From positions 89,037-153,036 of the forward strand of contig JACVTC010000222.1 in the NCBI GenBank assembly GCA_016946835.1: a stretch of 64,000 nt of DNA. The letters run 5' to 3'. Positions 44,391 to 54,699 of this stretch are shown here, piece after piece. The notes under the pieces were generated by a model. It was not told where the DNA came from. It did not search any database and saw only the letters and a program-made list of their open reading frames with translations. Within the stretch, counting starts at the first letter, position 1. Each line of letters opens with the position of its first letter. The DNA comes from Neocallimastix lanati (nom. inval.). Its lineage: Eukaryota > Neocallimastigomycota > Neocallimastigomycetes > Neocallimastigales > Neocallimastigaceae. The position numbers and the translations under genes were made by a program.

Positions 44391-45719
44391 CTAATTTTTT
44401 CTTTGGGAAGCTAACCATGACCACATGTTACCATCTCTGTTACAATTAGCATTTGTAACATAATTGTCAGTGGTAGTAACTTTACCACCTTTAATTGTAA
44501 TATTTTCAAAGTCTGCAACTACTTTGGCATTATCAAATTGTTTTTTAACTTGGTCATTGAAAGCATAAACCCATGAGTAGTGACCCATATATTGAACTTC
44601 TGGATCATCTGTACCAATAACATGATCGGTTAAGGTGTAATGAACATTCTTAGCTCCAGCATTCATTAATCTGTAATATGTTGAAATAGAAGTGGCTAAG
44701 GGATCAACAGTAGTATCATCTTCAGAATGTAAGAACCAAATATTGTAATCCTTAACATCTTCAATCATATCTTCAGAAATATTTCTGTCCATGTAAGCTT
44801 CACAAATTGGATAGAAAGCAGTGAAGAAGTCACCATGTTCAAACATCATATTCATAGTCATGTATCCTCCATTAGAACAACCTCCAACGTAAATTCTATC
44901 AGTATCAATATCAGAATTATTGGCAACATAATCTTTAATAGCTTCAAATAAAACCGCATCATAGATAGAGGTTTGTCTCTTACCAGAAATGTCATTGTTG
45001 TAAGTACTATTACCTCTGTCCATCCACATGGTTGGAGTTTGAACTGCAAGAACGTAAGCTCCCTTAAGATCATCAGAAATAAAATACTTTTGAATTCCTT
45101 CCTTAGCAAGAGCAGTCACTTCATTACCTAATAAGGTGATATCTATATCTCTACCACCTTCACCAGCACCATGTAACCAAATAACTAATGGATTCTTACC
45201 TCCATCCTTTTCAACCCCTTTTGGAGTAAAGGAAGCACGTTGTAAAGTAATGCTGTGAGCAGTGAATGAATCCTTTTTCCATTCTTTAGTTTCAGGAACA
45301 ACATAGTTATCTGCCAGATTATATTTGAAAGTCTTCCATACCTTCTTGTCACCACCATATTCCGATTTACCAACTTTGAAAGACTTTCCTTCCTTTAAAT
45401 CTAAATCTAATTCATAGTTTGTACTCCATGAATTTCTACCTGTACTCATATCATATGTAAATGGACTAGCTTCACCACCCATGGAAAAACCAAAGGATGG
45501 AATGACTGAGGCTTTAACGGTTAATTCTAGAGCTACATATTTCGAAGCTCCTTTTTGTTTCTTACCATTAGCATCAGTATTGTAAGCATCAATAATTTCA
45601 CGTTCAATATGATCTGTTTTAACAGCAAAAGTATCAATATCAAATCCGCTAACCTTATCTTGGAATTCAACAATGATCTTTGGAACAGCTGGACCCCATT
45701 CATAACCTTGAACGATCAT
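44391..45719 (-). CDS. Secreted alpha/beta-hydrolase esterase or peptidase-like enzyme (CE1-like), mature part
   Basis: 442 residues from the first Met after an in-frame TAG. An N-terminal beta-rich domain (about 1-150: VQGYEWGPAVPKIIVE, YVALELTVKAS, SPFTYDMSTGRNSW) precedes the hydrolase domain. The oxyanion region is VIWLHGAGEGGRD. The nucleophile is Ser282 in GCSNGGYMT, the Asp is probably in HSEDDTTVDP, and the His is in YMGHYSWVY. This layout is typical of rumen bacterial and gut-fungal feruloyl/acetyl-esterase-like proteins that act on plant cell-wall esters. It ends WLASQRKN with no dockerin or carbohydrate-binding module, so it is probably free rather than cellulosome-bound. The precise substrate cannot be told. 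The upstream leader in the same frame carries a signal peptide but is cut off by TAG. Confidence 0.82.
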   Translation of the reverse strand: MIVQGYEWGPAVPKIIVEFQDKVSGFDIDTFAVKTDHIEREIIDAYNTDANGKKQKGASKYVALELTVKASVIPSFGFSMGGEASPFTYDMSTGRNSWSTNYELDLDLKEGKSFKVGKSEYGGDKKVWKTFKYNLADNYVVPETKEWKKDSFTAHSITLQRASFTPKGVEKDGGKNPLVIWLHGAGEGGRDIDITLLGNEVTALAKEGIQKYFISDDLKGAYVLAVQTPTMWMDRGNSTYNNDISGKRQTSIYDAVLFEAIKDYVANNSDIDTDRIYVGGCSNGGYMTMNMMFEHGDFFTAFYPICEAYMDRNISEDMIEDVKDYNIWFLHSEDDTTVDPLATSISTYYRLMNAGAKNVHYTLTDHVIGTDDPEVQYMGHYSWVYAFNDQVKKQFDNAKVVADFENITIKGGKVTTTDNYVTNANCNRDGNMWSWLASQRKN

Positions 45720-45842
45720 CTAAGCACCAATAGCAGATTTTGATCCTTTTGGAATGCATTTTCTTATAGCTTTACCTTCAACAGAAACTGAAAAAAAAGC
45801 AGTAGCATATAATAAAGCCTTTAAAATTAATTTTGAGTTCAT
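45720..45842 (-). pseudogene. Signal-peptide leader of the esterase, ending in TAG
   Basis: ATG at 45842 opens a hydrophobic leader (KLILKALLYATAFFSVSV), then Lys/Arg/Cys-containing sequence, and after 40 codons an in-frame TAG (45722-45720). The next codon is the ATG of the downstream frame. Leader and enzyme are thus one ancestral gene with a nonsense codon: a pseudogene, a base error in the assembly, or readthrough. Confidence 0.75.
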
Positions 45843-47315
45843 TTTTTTAATTTTAATTTTAATTTTTATTTACTTATTCCTTATTTTTTTTTCTTTTTTT
45901 TTTTTTTTTTTTTTATTTAAAAATTTTTATTTTATATATATTATATTTTATATTTTATATTTTATTGAAAAAAATTGAGAGAAAATGTTTTGTTTTTATA
46001 TGTTTTTTTTTATCTAAATAAAATAATAGAAATGATAATAAAATTTTAATTTTTTGATAAAATATTATAATAATAATAATATGATAAAATTAAACTATTA
46101 TTTTTGATATTTAATATAAAAATATTTCATAAAATAAATTAAAATTATTATTAAATAAGATTTAAATGTATTTTATAATAGTTAATTTAATACTTAATTT
46201 ACTTAATTTTAAAATTATTTATTATTATTATTTTTTTATTATAAATTAAATTATATATTAAATTATATAAATAATAAAGTTCATAACTATTAATTTTTCC
46301 TTTAATTTAATATTAAATTAAATATTAATATTATAAAAAAAATGATAATATTATTGAGGATGCCGTCACCTCATCAAAATATTTAAAATATGGTATATTT
46401 TTAATAATGGTGACATGAATTACATAATATTATTTATTCATACTTTGCATTAATAAAAAAAAATTTTTTTTTATAAAAATATTAATGTAAATAAATAGAA
46501 TAAATTGAATAAATTGAATAATTTCATATATATATATATATTTAATATTTTTATCTATTAATTAAAATGTAAAAGTATACTTATTATTAAACAATATGTA
46601 TATTTATTAAAAGATAAAGAGAGTTTAAATACAAAATTTTTACAGTATATGTTAATAATGAATGAATTACTAAAAATTAATCAAATATATATATATATAT
46701 TTTTTCTTTACATTTGATATAACTTTAGTGTATTTTATTTTTTTTTTTCATTTTTATTTTATTTTTATTTTATTTTATTTTTATTTTATTTTTATTTTAT
46801 TTTTATTTTATTTTTTTATTATATTTAACAAAAACTTTTAAATTTTAATATATATAAATTATTATTTGAAAATAAAAAAATTATCTTTTAATAATATTTA
46901 GTTTAATTTTAATTTTAATTATTATGTATAAAATTAATTTTAATTAAATATTAGGTATTTATTTTAAATTTCTTTATATCTTTATATCTTTATATCTTTA
47001 TTTTTTTAAACATTTCTTAAAAGGGGACAAGAGAAAATTTATAATAGTAAATTTAATGAAAAAGGATAATATTTAATTAATATCTTTATTTTAAAGGATA
47101 TTAATCAAAATATTATCCGAGGAATTTTTTTTTTTTTTTTATTAATTATTAAAATTCTCTAAATGTTTTATAAAATATTTAAATATAACTATAATAAATA
47201 TAATTTTGATAAATAATTTAAATATAATATTTTTGTGGCATACAAAAATAGTCATATAAATATTACAAATTTTTAATTAAATTATCATTATTATTAAGTA
47301 ATTAATATTTAAAAA

Positions 47316-47412
<97 letters not shown>
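47316..47412. repeat. (TTA)n microsatellite
   Basis: About 30 TTA units with one ATA interruption. Confidence 0.95.
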
Positions 47413-47972
47413 TTAGGTTAACAAAATTGAAAAATAACCAGATGCATCAAATATTATTAAAAAAGTAAAAAAGATAATAAAAAAAAAATGATTTGTTCAA
47501 TAATATTTAATTTTAATTAATTTTAACAATTTTGTTACGTGTGTTTTAGGAAATTCAAAAATAATTTTATTTAATGTTGTTTGTGTAATAATTTATAATT
47601 TTTAATATCTTCTTTTTTTTCAAATATTTTTAGAAGAACCAAGAAAAATTTATTATAGTACATTTAATTAATAAGGATAATTTTGATTTTTTTTTAATAG
47701 TTATTAAAATTTTCTAAATTATTTATAAAATATTTATATATTATTTATAATTTAGGTTAATAATTCAAAATATAGTTTTTTTATGGCATTAATAAAAAAA
47801 AAAAAAAAAGATATATATAAATATTATAATTTTAAATTTTATTATCATTATATTAAAATAAATTAAAAAAAAAATAATAATAATAATAAAAATAATTAAA
47901 AAATTATTATTATCATTATCATTATTATTTATTAATTTTTATTTATTATTACTATTATTTTATTTTTTTTTT

Positions 47973-48198
47973 TTGGAGAATTTCTTATACATTTAATAAA
48001 ATAAAGACATCTAAAATATATATAATATATATATTTTAATTTATTTTTCATTTTTTTATATCTCCATTTAATAAATATTAAATTAAAAAAGGATATATAA
48101 AAAATTAAAAATATAAAAAATGAAAAATAAATTAAAATATGTATATTAAATATATTTTAAATATCTTTATTTTATTAAATGTATAAGAAATTCTCCAA
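47973..48198. mobile_element. Foldback/MITE-like element with about 85-bp terminal inverted repeats
   Basis: The left arm starts TGGAGAATTTCTTATACATT and the right arm ends with its complement, AATGTATAAGAAATTCTCCA. Arms run about 47973-48056 and 48112-48198 and match with few mismatches, leaving a spacer of about 55 bp. Flanking T and A runs extend the symmetry. It has no coding capacity, so it would be a non-autonomous element or a strong cruciform. Confidence 0.8.
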
Positions 48199-49457
48199 AA
48201 AAAAAAAAAAAAAAAATAATAAATTATAAATCATAAATAATAAATAATAATAAATAAATAAATAAATAATAATTATTAAATAATACAGTTATGTGTTCAA
48301 TTACATTGTACATTATACTACATTATTAAGTGTAAAATATTTTTATTTGATAATATAATGTAGTGTAACATTAGATGTTACCAATAATGTTAAACTAGAA
48401 AATAAATATAAATAATATGTAATGACATATTCTTAAATGAAGTAGCTTTCTAAATGTAAAAGCAATAAATAAATAAATAAATAAATAAACACATAATAAA
48501 AAATAATAAAATATTTAATAAAATGTAAATATCATTTCTGATTTTAAGTGTTATATTTAACAATAATAATATTAATAATTTTTTTAATTTTTTTTTAATT
48601 TAATATTCATTAAATTCCTGAAGTTAAATTAAATGGAGATATTTTTTTTATATATATATTTATAAAATATTTAAATAAAAATAATAAATAATATAATTTA
48701 GGTTTATAAATCGTTAATAAGCATTTTTATGGCATATTTTTTTAATTTTATTATTAAAAAAATAAAATTTAGTCAGAAGTTTATAGTTCTATGTAGTACA
48801 AACATTGAATAAATATTATAATCATTAGTAATTTGTTATTATTATTATTATTATTTATTATTAATTAATACTATTAAATATTATTATTATTATTATATTA
48901 TTATTATTAATTATTAGTATTAGTATTAGTATTATCATTACTTTATATGTATTTTTTAATATTAATATAATATTTTATTATTTTGTTATTGATGTTAATT
49001 ATTCTTAATTATTTTTAAATATAATTAAATTAAAGATAAAAAACTAATTCTATAGAGTTGGAAAAATGGATAATTAATTAAATACTTTTTTTAAAAAATT
49101 CTTTTTTTATTTTTTTATTCTTTTTTTTTTTTTTTTAAAGATTTATATTTATCTTTTAAATATTAATAATATGAAATTTTTATTTTATTATTTATCTAAT
49201 TAGCTTTTTAATTTTTTTTTGTATATTTACTTTTTATTTTATTTTATTAGAATATATTAATAATTTTAAAAATCAATTATGGTAAAAAAAGATTTTTTTA
49301 ATATTATAAAAAAAACATATTATATACATTAATATTTTTTTAATTATATAAATTATATCTTTTTAATTTTAATATTTAAAAAAAAATAAAAATAAAATAA
49401 AATAAAATATATATTAATCCAAAAGCATTTATTTTTTTTTATATAATTATATAGGCT

Positions 49458-50276
49458 ATGCCAAGGACGATAATATTAGGATCGAGGTTCATGGATAGAT
49501 ACCTTATATATAGGAAAATTAACATCCATAATCGGCAACTAAAGGTGTTCAAGATTGAAGGCGAAAGGCCAGGACTACCAGATGTAGATTCACCAGGAGA
49601 GTGTGAAGGTGAAAGCATCTACATGGTACAGATAAATGAGAAAGATGAAGCTGAGCCAGAAGAAGCAAAACCTATCCCAAGAATAACTCCACTTATAAAT
49701 CAGGTTATAAATAACCAGAAAATAAAAGATACCGTCTATGATTTAACAAGACAATTTTACAGATAAAGAGGTATAGAATATACCGAAGACTACAACGATT
49801 ATTTAGTCGACTATGATAGATTGGCTGATTGGATCAGAGCTCAGGAAGCTAAAAACCTAAAGGAGAGTAAAACTAATAAAAACCCTACGGAAAAAGTTGA
49901 GTTGAAAAATAGCCAAAAAAGGGATTCTTTAGCTATGTTAACCCAAAAGGATTCTATAGAGGAATCAATAAAGAAGATGGGGCTAAAGAAACTGCTGTTG
50001 ATATGCGAGATAATTGATAAATATTATGGTAACTTAACAGAAGCCTTTAATAAAGAAAACGCCGAGACATTGCCAGAGCACAGGCCATACGATTGTAAGA
50101 TAGAACTAGAGCCTGATGCACCACTTTACAAAGGAGCAATCTATCCAACGAGTCCTAGGAAAGAAAAGGCTTTAAAGGAATATAACGATGAAAATCTGGC
50201 TAAGGGGTTTATAAGAAGATCTGAGTCTCCGGCGGGTTGCCCTGTGTTGTTCGTACCCAAGATGTCAGGGAGTTAG
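49458..50276 (+). pseudogene. G2 protease end and linker to RT
   Basis: The first frame begins PRTIILGSRFMDRYLIYRKI, the conserved end of a gypsy protease (ILGxxFL…). The second frame (49821-50276) is a charged linker followed by LPEHRPYDCKIELEPDAPLY, YPTSPRKEKALKEY and SPAGCPVLFVPK, the start of reverse transcriptase. A TAA separates the two. Confidence 0.75.
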
Positions 50277-50843
50277 GACTATAAATAAATGAATTATAGA
50301 AAGCTGAACTAATGGACCAAACGTAATGCCTACCCTATCCCAAGAATTAGTACAGTGTTTGAAGCTATGAAAGGAGCAGTGGTCTTTTCTAAGTTTGATC
50401 TCAAATCTGCCTAAAACTTGGTTCGAATACGTGAAGAAGACTAATATAAGATGGCCTTCAACACCAAGTTTGGTCACTTAGAGAATTTGGTAATGCCTTT
50501 CGGACTAACCAATGCGCCAGCCGTGTTCCAAAGCTTCGTGATTGATGTCTTCAGTGAAGATATCGGCAAGTACTGTTAGATCTACCTAGACGATATTGTA
50601 GTCTATTCTAAAACTTTGAAGGAACATGTACATCATGTTCGAACAATTTTGAAAAAGCCGATTAAACATGAAATTGTGGCTAAGATGTCTAAGTGTGAGT
50701 TACACAAGCTTAAGATTTCGTTTTTTAGGCCATTTGGTCAGTAAATATAGCGTGGAAACTAACCCAGAAAAGATAAAGGCCGTGGCTGAATGGCCACAAC
50801 CAGAGAACATTAAGCAAATGCAAAGATTTCTAGACTTTTGCAA
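50277..50843 (+). pseudogene. G2 reverse transcriptase catalytic region
   Basis: Stop-interrupted frames show FSKFDLKSA (motif A Asp), [20 protein letters not shown] and [14 protein letters not shown] (motif B), and IYLDDIVVYSKTLKEHVHHV (motif C, YLDD). The thumb frame follows (50668-50856) up to RFLDFCN, where the solo LTR interrupts it. Confidence 0.8.
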
Positions 50844-51432
50844 TGTAAAGATTTAATAAAACTTTAATTTTTCGTACAATTAATTTATTTAATGTATATG
50901 AATTTTTTTTTTAATATAAAATTTATTGAAATAAAATTTAATTATTTTTTTAAATTTCTTAATTAGTTTAGTTAACTTAGTTTAGTTTTAAATAATTAAA
51001 TATTAATTTAGGAATAATCTTAACTAGTTAATATTTATAAAAATAGTTTTTCAATATTAAATATATAATTAAAATTATTATAAATGTTAAAATAATAAAT
51101 AAAATAAAGAGTTTAAAAAATTAATTTTAGCTTTAGTAAATTAATAAATAACAAAAATTATTAATTAAAAAATCTTTTGTTTATAAATAAATAGTTTTAT
51201 ATATATTATTAAATAACATCATATATTAATAATGTAATAAGAAAAAATATAAATACATGTTATTTTTCTCAATTAAATCGATGTATTAGTTATTAACTAA
51301 TTTACAGTTAATAACATAAAAGAAATTTATAATTAATAAAAAGAATTTAATAATAAAAGAATTTACTTATTTGTTTAAATTGTAAAGTGTTTTTTATTGT
51401 TATAATCTGTTTTAATTGACAGATTCTTTACA
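50844..51432 (+). mobile_element. Solo LTR, 589 bp, in G2 reverse transcriptase
   Basis: Begins TGTAAAGATT and ends TCTTTACA, giving the 8-bp terminal inverted repeat TGTAAAGA/TCTTTACA. It is flanked by 5-bp duplications TGCAA (50839-50843 and 51433-51437). Deleting LTR plus one repeat restores FCN-YYRNF reading. The body matches the inverted solo LTR at 13903-14507. Confidence 0.92.
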
Positions 51433-51990
51433 TGCAACTACTACAGGAATTTCATAAGAAACTTTTCAGAAATAGCAAAGTCGCTATTTAAGATGACCTC
51501 GAAAAAGGGAAAGTTTTAGTTTAACTGAAGAGGGATTAGCCGCGTTCCATAAATTAAAAGAAATGCTTACCTCTCCGCCATTGCTAGCATATCCTGACTA
51601 CGAAAAACAATTTTTCGTTGAATGTGATGCTAGTAATTACGCGATCGGAGGAGTGTTATCGCAAAAAGGAGACGACAGGACCCTTCACACCATATATTTC
51701 TATTCAAAGACACTCAGCAAGGCTGAGGTAAATTACTCGATAATAGAAAAAGAATTACTAGCCATTAAAGCTGCTTTTACAGAATGGCGACACTTTCTTC
51801 AATGTACGAAGCATAAAATTATGTATATAGTGACCACAGGAATCTGTTGTTCGTTACCAAACCACTGTTAATAACTCCTAGATGGAAAGAACTATTCGCC
51901 ACGTACTGGTTTGAAATTGTATACAGACCTGGAAAGAAGAATATTAAAGCTGATGTCCTCTCAAGAGTAGAGACTGAAAAAAAGAGAGTA
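51433..51990 (+). pseudogene. G2 RT thumb and RNase H
   Basis: After the LTR, YYRNFIRNFSEIAKSLFKMT continues the RT connection. The frame 51563-51871 has QFFVECDASNYAIGGVLSQ (RNase H first Asp present), FYSKTLSKAEVNYSIIEKEL and EWRHFLQ. A shift leads to the end of the domain near VYRPGKKNIKADVLSRV (51919-51970). Confidence 0.8.
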
Positions 51991-52013
51991 AAGAATTTGA
52001 TAAAGATAGCCTA

Positions 52014-53193
52014 TTGAAGCCTGAACCACTGGTAGGATTCGATGATGTAGATGGTGAAGCTAGCTATTTGGCTTTAGCTACCAACATTGTGGATGATATT
52101 AAGCAAGCCTACCAACAGGATAAAATGGCCCAAAAGATAATGAAAGATTTGGCTGAAGACTTAAGAAATAACTACAATAAGAAACATTGGCTCGAAGTAG
52201 ATGGTCTTCTGGTTAGGAAAGAAAATCATGAACAAGTATATATGTCCACAACGTTCAGGAAAATTATAATTCAATTAAACCACGACTCGGAATACACATG
52301 GCACTTAGGAATTGATAAAACTTCGGACCTAGTATCGAGGAACTTCTACTGGCTGAAGATGAGGAGAGACATATTAGGTTACGTTAAAGCTTGTAAAACA
52401 TGCGCTATAAAGAAGGACGATAGACATAAGGAATACGGTACCGCAGTAAGAGTTCCGGTTGCAGAGCTACTCTGGCAAGAAGTCCAACTAGATTTTATTA
52501 CGGATCTACCAGTGAGATGTAGGATAGGAAATGAGAATGATTATGCTTGAGAAACAAAAAGAGCAGACTGTATCTTAGTGTGCTTTGATAAATTAACCAA
52601 GATGATACACATGATAGAATAAAAGTACGTACCTAACGAGACTGCTGAAGCGTTCCTAAAGGAAATTTATAAACTGCATGGATTCCCTAAAGTTGTTACT
52701 ACTGATAGAGGAGTCCAGTTTACAATTTAAGCATGGAAGGAATTATTGGAGTTCTTTGGAACTGAAGTAAACTACGCTCTCACAAGTCACCACGAAACAG
52801 TAGGACCAGTCGAAAGGAAAAATGCCTACGTAGAAACTTATTTACTGTGCTTTGTTGGAACCTACGATGATGAAAGCTGGATGGATTATCTATTCTTAGC
52901 AGAGTTCTACTATAAGAATTCAATACACGCTTCTACCCACCAATCTCCATTCCTTGACTTGTATAACTACCAGGTACACAACTCCCCAAAAACAGCAGAC
53001 CTAGTACATTCATTAGGCGAAGCAAAGATGATTGATAGTTTTGTACATAACCTGGGAAACCTCAAGCACATTCTGGAGATAGCTTAAACAAGATACCTAG
53101 ACAATATGGACAAGACTCGCACAGATAACTACCCTAGTTATAGATTATTTGATAAGATATGGTTAAAAAAACCAGAAAACTACGACGCATTAC
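52014..53193 (+). pseudogene. G2 integrase
   Basis: The frame 52014-52550 carries VYMSTTFRKIIIQLNHDSEY, then WHLGIDKTSDLV and ACKTCAIKKDD (His-His-Cys-Cys zinc region), then LWQEVQLDFITDLP (core start). A TGA near 52548 is followed by ADCILVCFDKLTKMIHM and VVTTDRGVQFT in the next frame. The frame 52746-53087 continues to the C-terminal part. The G1 copy supplies the homologous end missing here. Confidence 0.8.
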
Positions 53194-53712
53194 TCCTTTT
53201 TACGAGGATGGTTCCTCCAACTCTTTATTTCTTTTAAAATATGGTTATAACTATAGAGATATGAAATGTAAATTCCCTGGTAATTCAAGACGGTAATTCA
53301 TTCTTTCCCTCTTCTCGATGATCTTAAAAGGTCCTAAATATTGGGAAGCTAATTTTTTAGAAGGTTTATTTGTGAAGTAATATCTTCTTAAATATACTAA
53401 GTCGTTAACTTGAAAGATTGTACCATTAGCTTTTCTACTATTTCCGTATTTCTTAAAGTCTTCTTTTGACTTAGTTAAATGTTGACGGAGAACTTCAAAG
53501 TGAGCAGCCCAATCTCTAGTAAGAGCAGAAGTACCATCTTTAAGAAGAAGAGGAGGAGCATCAATAACAGAGTTAGGCTGAAAACCATAATTAGCGAAGA
53601 ATGGTGATTTACCAGTAGATTTGTTTAACGAGTCATTATAAGCGAGTTCATGAAGAGGTAAATAAAAACACCATTCGCTTTGAGCAGTAGAACAAAAACT
53701 TCTAATGTAATG
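53194..53712 (-). pseudogene. Inverted gypsy integrase C-terminal fragment (G5)
   Basis: The minus strand is open for about 150 codons with STAQSEWCFYLPLHELAYND, then GKSPFFANYGFQPNS, then TSALTRDWAAHFEVLRQHL, and near the end KLASQYLGPFKIIEKRERMN YR-type GPY/F sequence. This is the end of a gypsy integrase from a different family than G2. It starts at the G2 breakpoint, so the two were joined by rearrangement or nested insertion. Confidence 0.75.
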
Positions 53713-53799
53713 TTAATCCAATTGATATTGATAAATTAATGTAAGTTTGTCCTTTTAAGATTAAAAATAAAAAAAAATTAAATTTTCAAGAAAAAAACA

Positions 53800-54128
53800 A
53801 TTTGATACCTCTATCCCAAATATTTCAAAAGATATTAAATGCAAAAATTGTAATAATGGTGATAATTATAATTCAAAAAATATAAATCTGAATACAATAT
53901 AACTATTAATAATAAAGAATACCCTAAAGTTGCTTTGTGTGCAATTGTAAGAAATGCGAATCTCTATATACGAGAATGAATAGATTATTACAAAATACAG
54001 TGATAAATAAAATCATTTTGCCTGATAATAATGATATAGATAGTGAAAAAATTAGAAAGGTATAATTAGTAATTATATAAAAATTGGTTTTGTTGATATA
54101 TTTAATAGAAGAGGAAACGGTCATAAGG
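53800..54128 (+). pseudogene. Glycosyltransferase-like pseudogene (GT2/GT92-like)
   Basis: Broken frames spell KDIKCKNCNNGDNYNS, EYPKVALCAIVRNANLYIRE and stop-IDYYKI, then NKIILPDNNDIDSEKIRKV, then NYIKIGFVDIFNRRGN. The succession CAIVxNExxYxxEWxDY, then xKxxxYDNND, then Gxxxxx is what I recognise from glycosyltransferases of the GT92/Glyco_tranf_2_4 type. Three stops or shifts within 250 bp show it is dead. The 3' side runs into an unknown frame. Confidence 0.5.
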
Positions 54129-54452
54129 AATAGTAAGTATGGAAAATCAATTCAAGAAAAATTATTTAATGAAAATAAACCGATTATTGAAAGGTTTTTA
54201 AGTAAAAATAATTTTAAACCTTCAAAAGGAGTTAAAAGTATAATTAAATTCAAAGACTATAATTACGAGTTATTAAATGGTGGACCTAGTTATCCAAATG
54301 AAGCACCTCTTATTGAAAATGTTTATAAAGAAAAAGTACTCGTTAGTACTATTGACTCTGAAATTTATTATAATATTTCTTTTTATTTAAACAATTTTTA
54401 TACTAAATCAATTGAAGAATTTATTAAAAGAAAACATAATAAAATAAAATAA
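54129..54452 (+). CDS. Unknown protein fragment, about 107 residues
   Basis: An open frame in line with no clear start: NSKYGKSIQEKLFNENKPII through FLSKNNFKPSKGVKSIIKF, GGPSYPNEAPLIENVYKEKV, to KRKHNKIK and TAA. Composition is protein-like rather than low-complexity. I do not recognise it. It may be the remaining part of the pseudogene just upstream or a separate relic. A further unknown frame (54479-54685, EINIFNNAENQKCSINTLVF…) follows after a poly(A) stretch. Confidence 0.35.
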   Translation, partial: NSKYGKSIQEKLFNENKPIIERFLSKNNFKPSKGVKSIIKFKDYNYELLNGGPSYPNEAPLIENVYKEKVLVSTIDSEIYYNISFYLNNFYTKSIEEFIKRKHNKIK

Positions 54453-54478
54453 AAAAAAAAAAAAAAGAAGGGCAACTT

Positions 54479-54685
54479 TTGGAAATAAATATATTCAATA
54501 ATGCTGAAAATCAAAAGTGTAGCATTAACACCCTAGTTTTCAATGACTACATTCATAAACACCTATGTGAAAATGCAAATATACCTCCTATAGTAATTAT
54601 TGTGTTGTCAAAGAATCAAATAATGATCTATATTATATTAAAACAAACAAAAGACCTACAAAGAACATATGTATTAAAATATTGA
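54479..54685 (+). CDS. Unknown short ORF, 68 residues
   Basis: Open frame with mixed composition (NAENQKCSINTLVFNDYIHK, LCENANIPPIVIIVLSKNQI). No recognised domain. The start codon is probably not genuine (TTG-type). It could be the tail of the preceding relic, displaced by a shift in the poly(A) run at 54451-54466. Confidence 0.25.
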   Translation: MEINIFNNAENQKCSINTLVFNDYIHKHLCENANIPPIVIIVLSKNQIMIYIILKQTKDLQRTYVLKY

Positions 54686-54699
54686 TATGCTAAAATTTG

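Larger units (their letters stand above)
45843..49440. other. AT-rich intergenic DNA
   Basis: 3.6 kb without a recognisable gene. It holds three diverged copies of a block containing TAAAATATTT…TTTTTATGGCAT (about 47020-47260, 47635-47830, 48590-48770), a TTA microsatellite, and a foldback element. TTTTA-type repeats lie at 46750-46815. Confidence 0.6.
49455..53193 (+). mobile_element. Ty3/gypsy element G2 (chromovirus-like, same family as G1)
   Basis: Contains the end of the protease and linker, RT, RNase H, integrase zinc region and core, and integrase C-terminal start. It is interrupted by a solo LTR (50844-51432). It is cut at the equivalent of KKPENYDAL (53193), where an inverted gypsy fragment begins. 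No LTR of its own is seen. In-frame stops are scattered (several CAA/CAG-to-TAA/TAG type changes). Confidence 0.85.

Noticed and set aside
44391-44470. Dockerin at the esterase C-terminus
   Set aside because: The end has a single Cys (CNRDG) and finishes WLASQRKN. The six-Cys fungal dockerin pattern is absent.
45720-45777. 56-base intron (GTAAAG…TTAG) that would remove the esterase TAG
   Set aside because: Splice ends exist, but removing 56 bases shifts the frame and leads to a stop within a few codons, so it does not rescue the gene.
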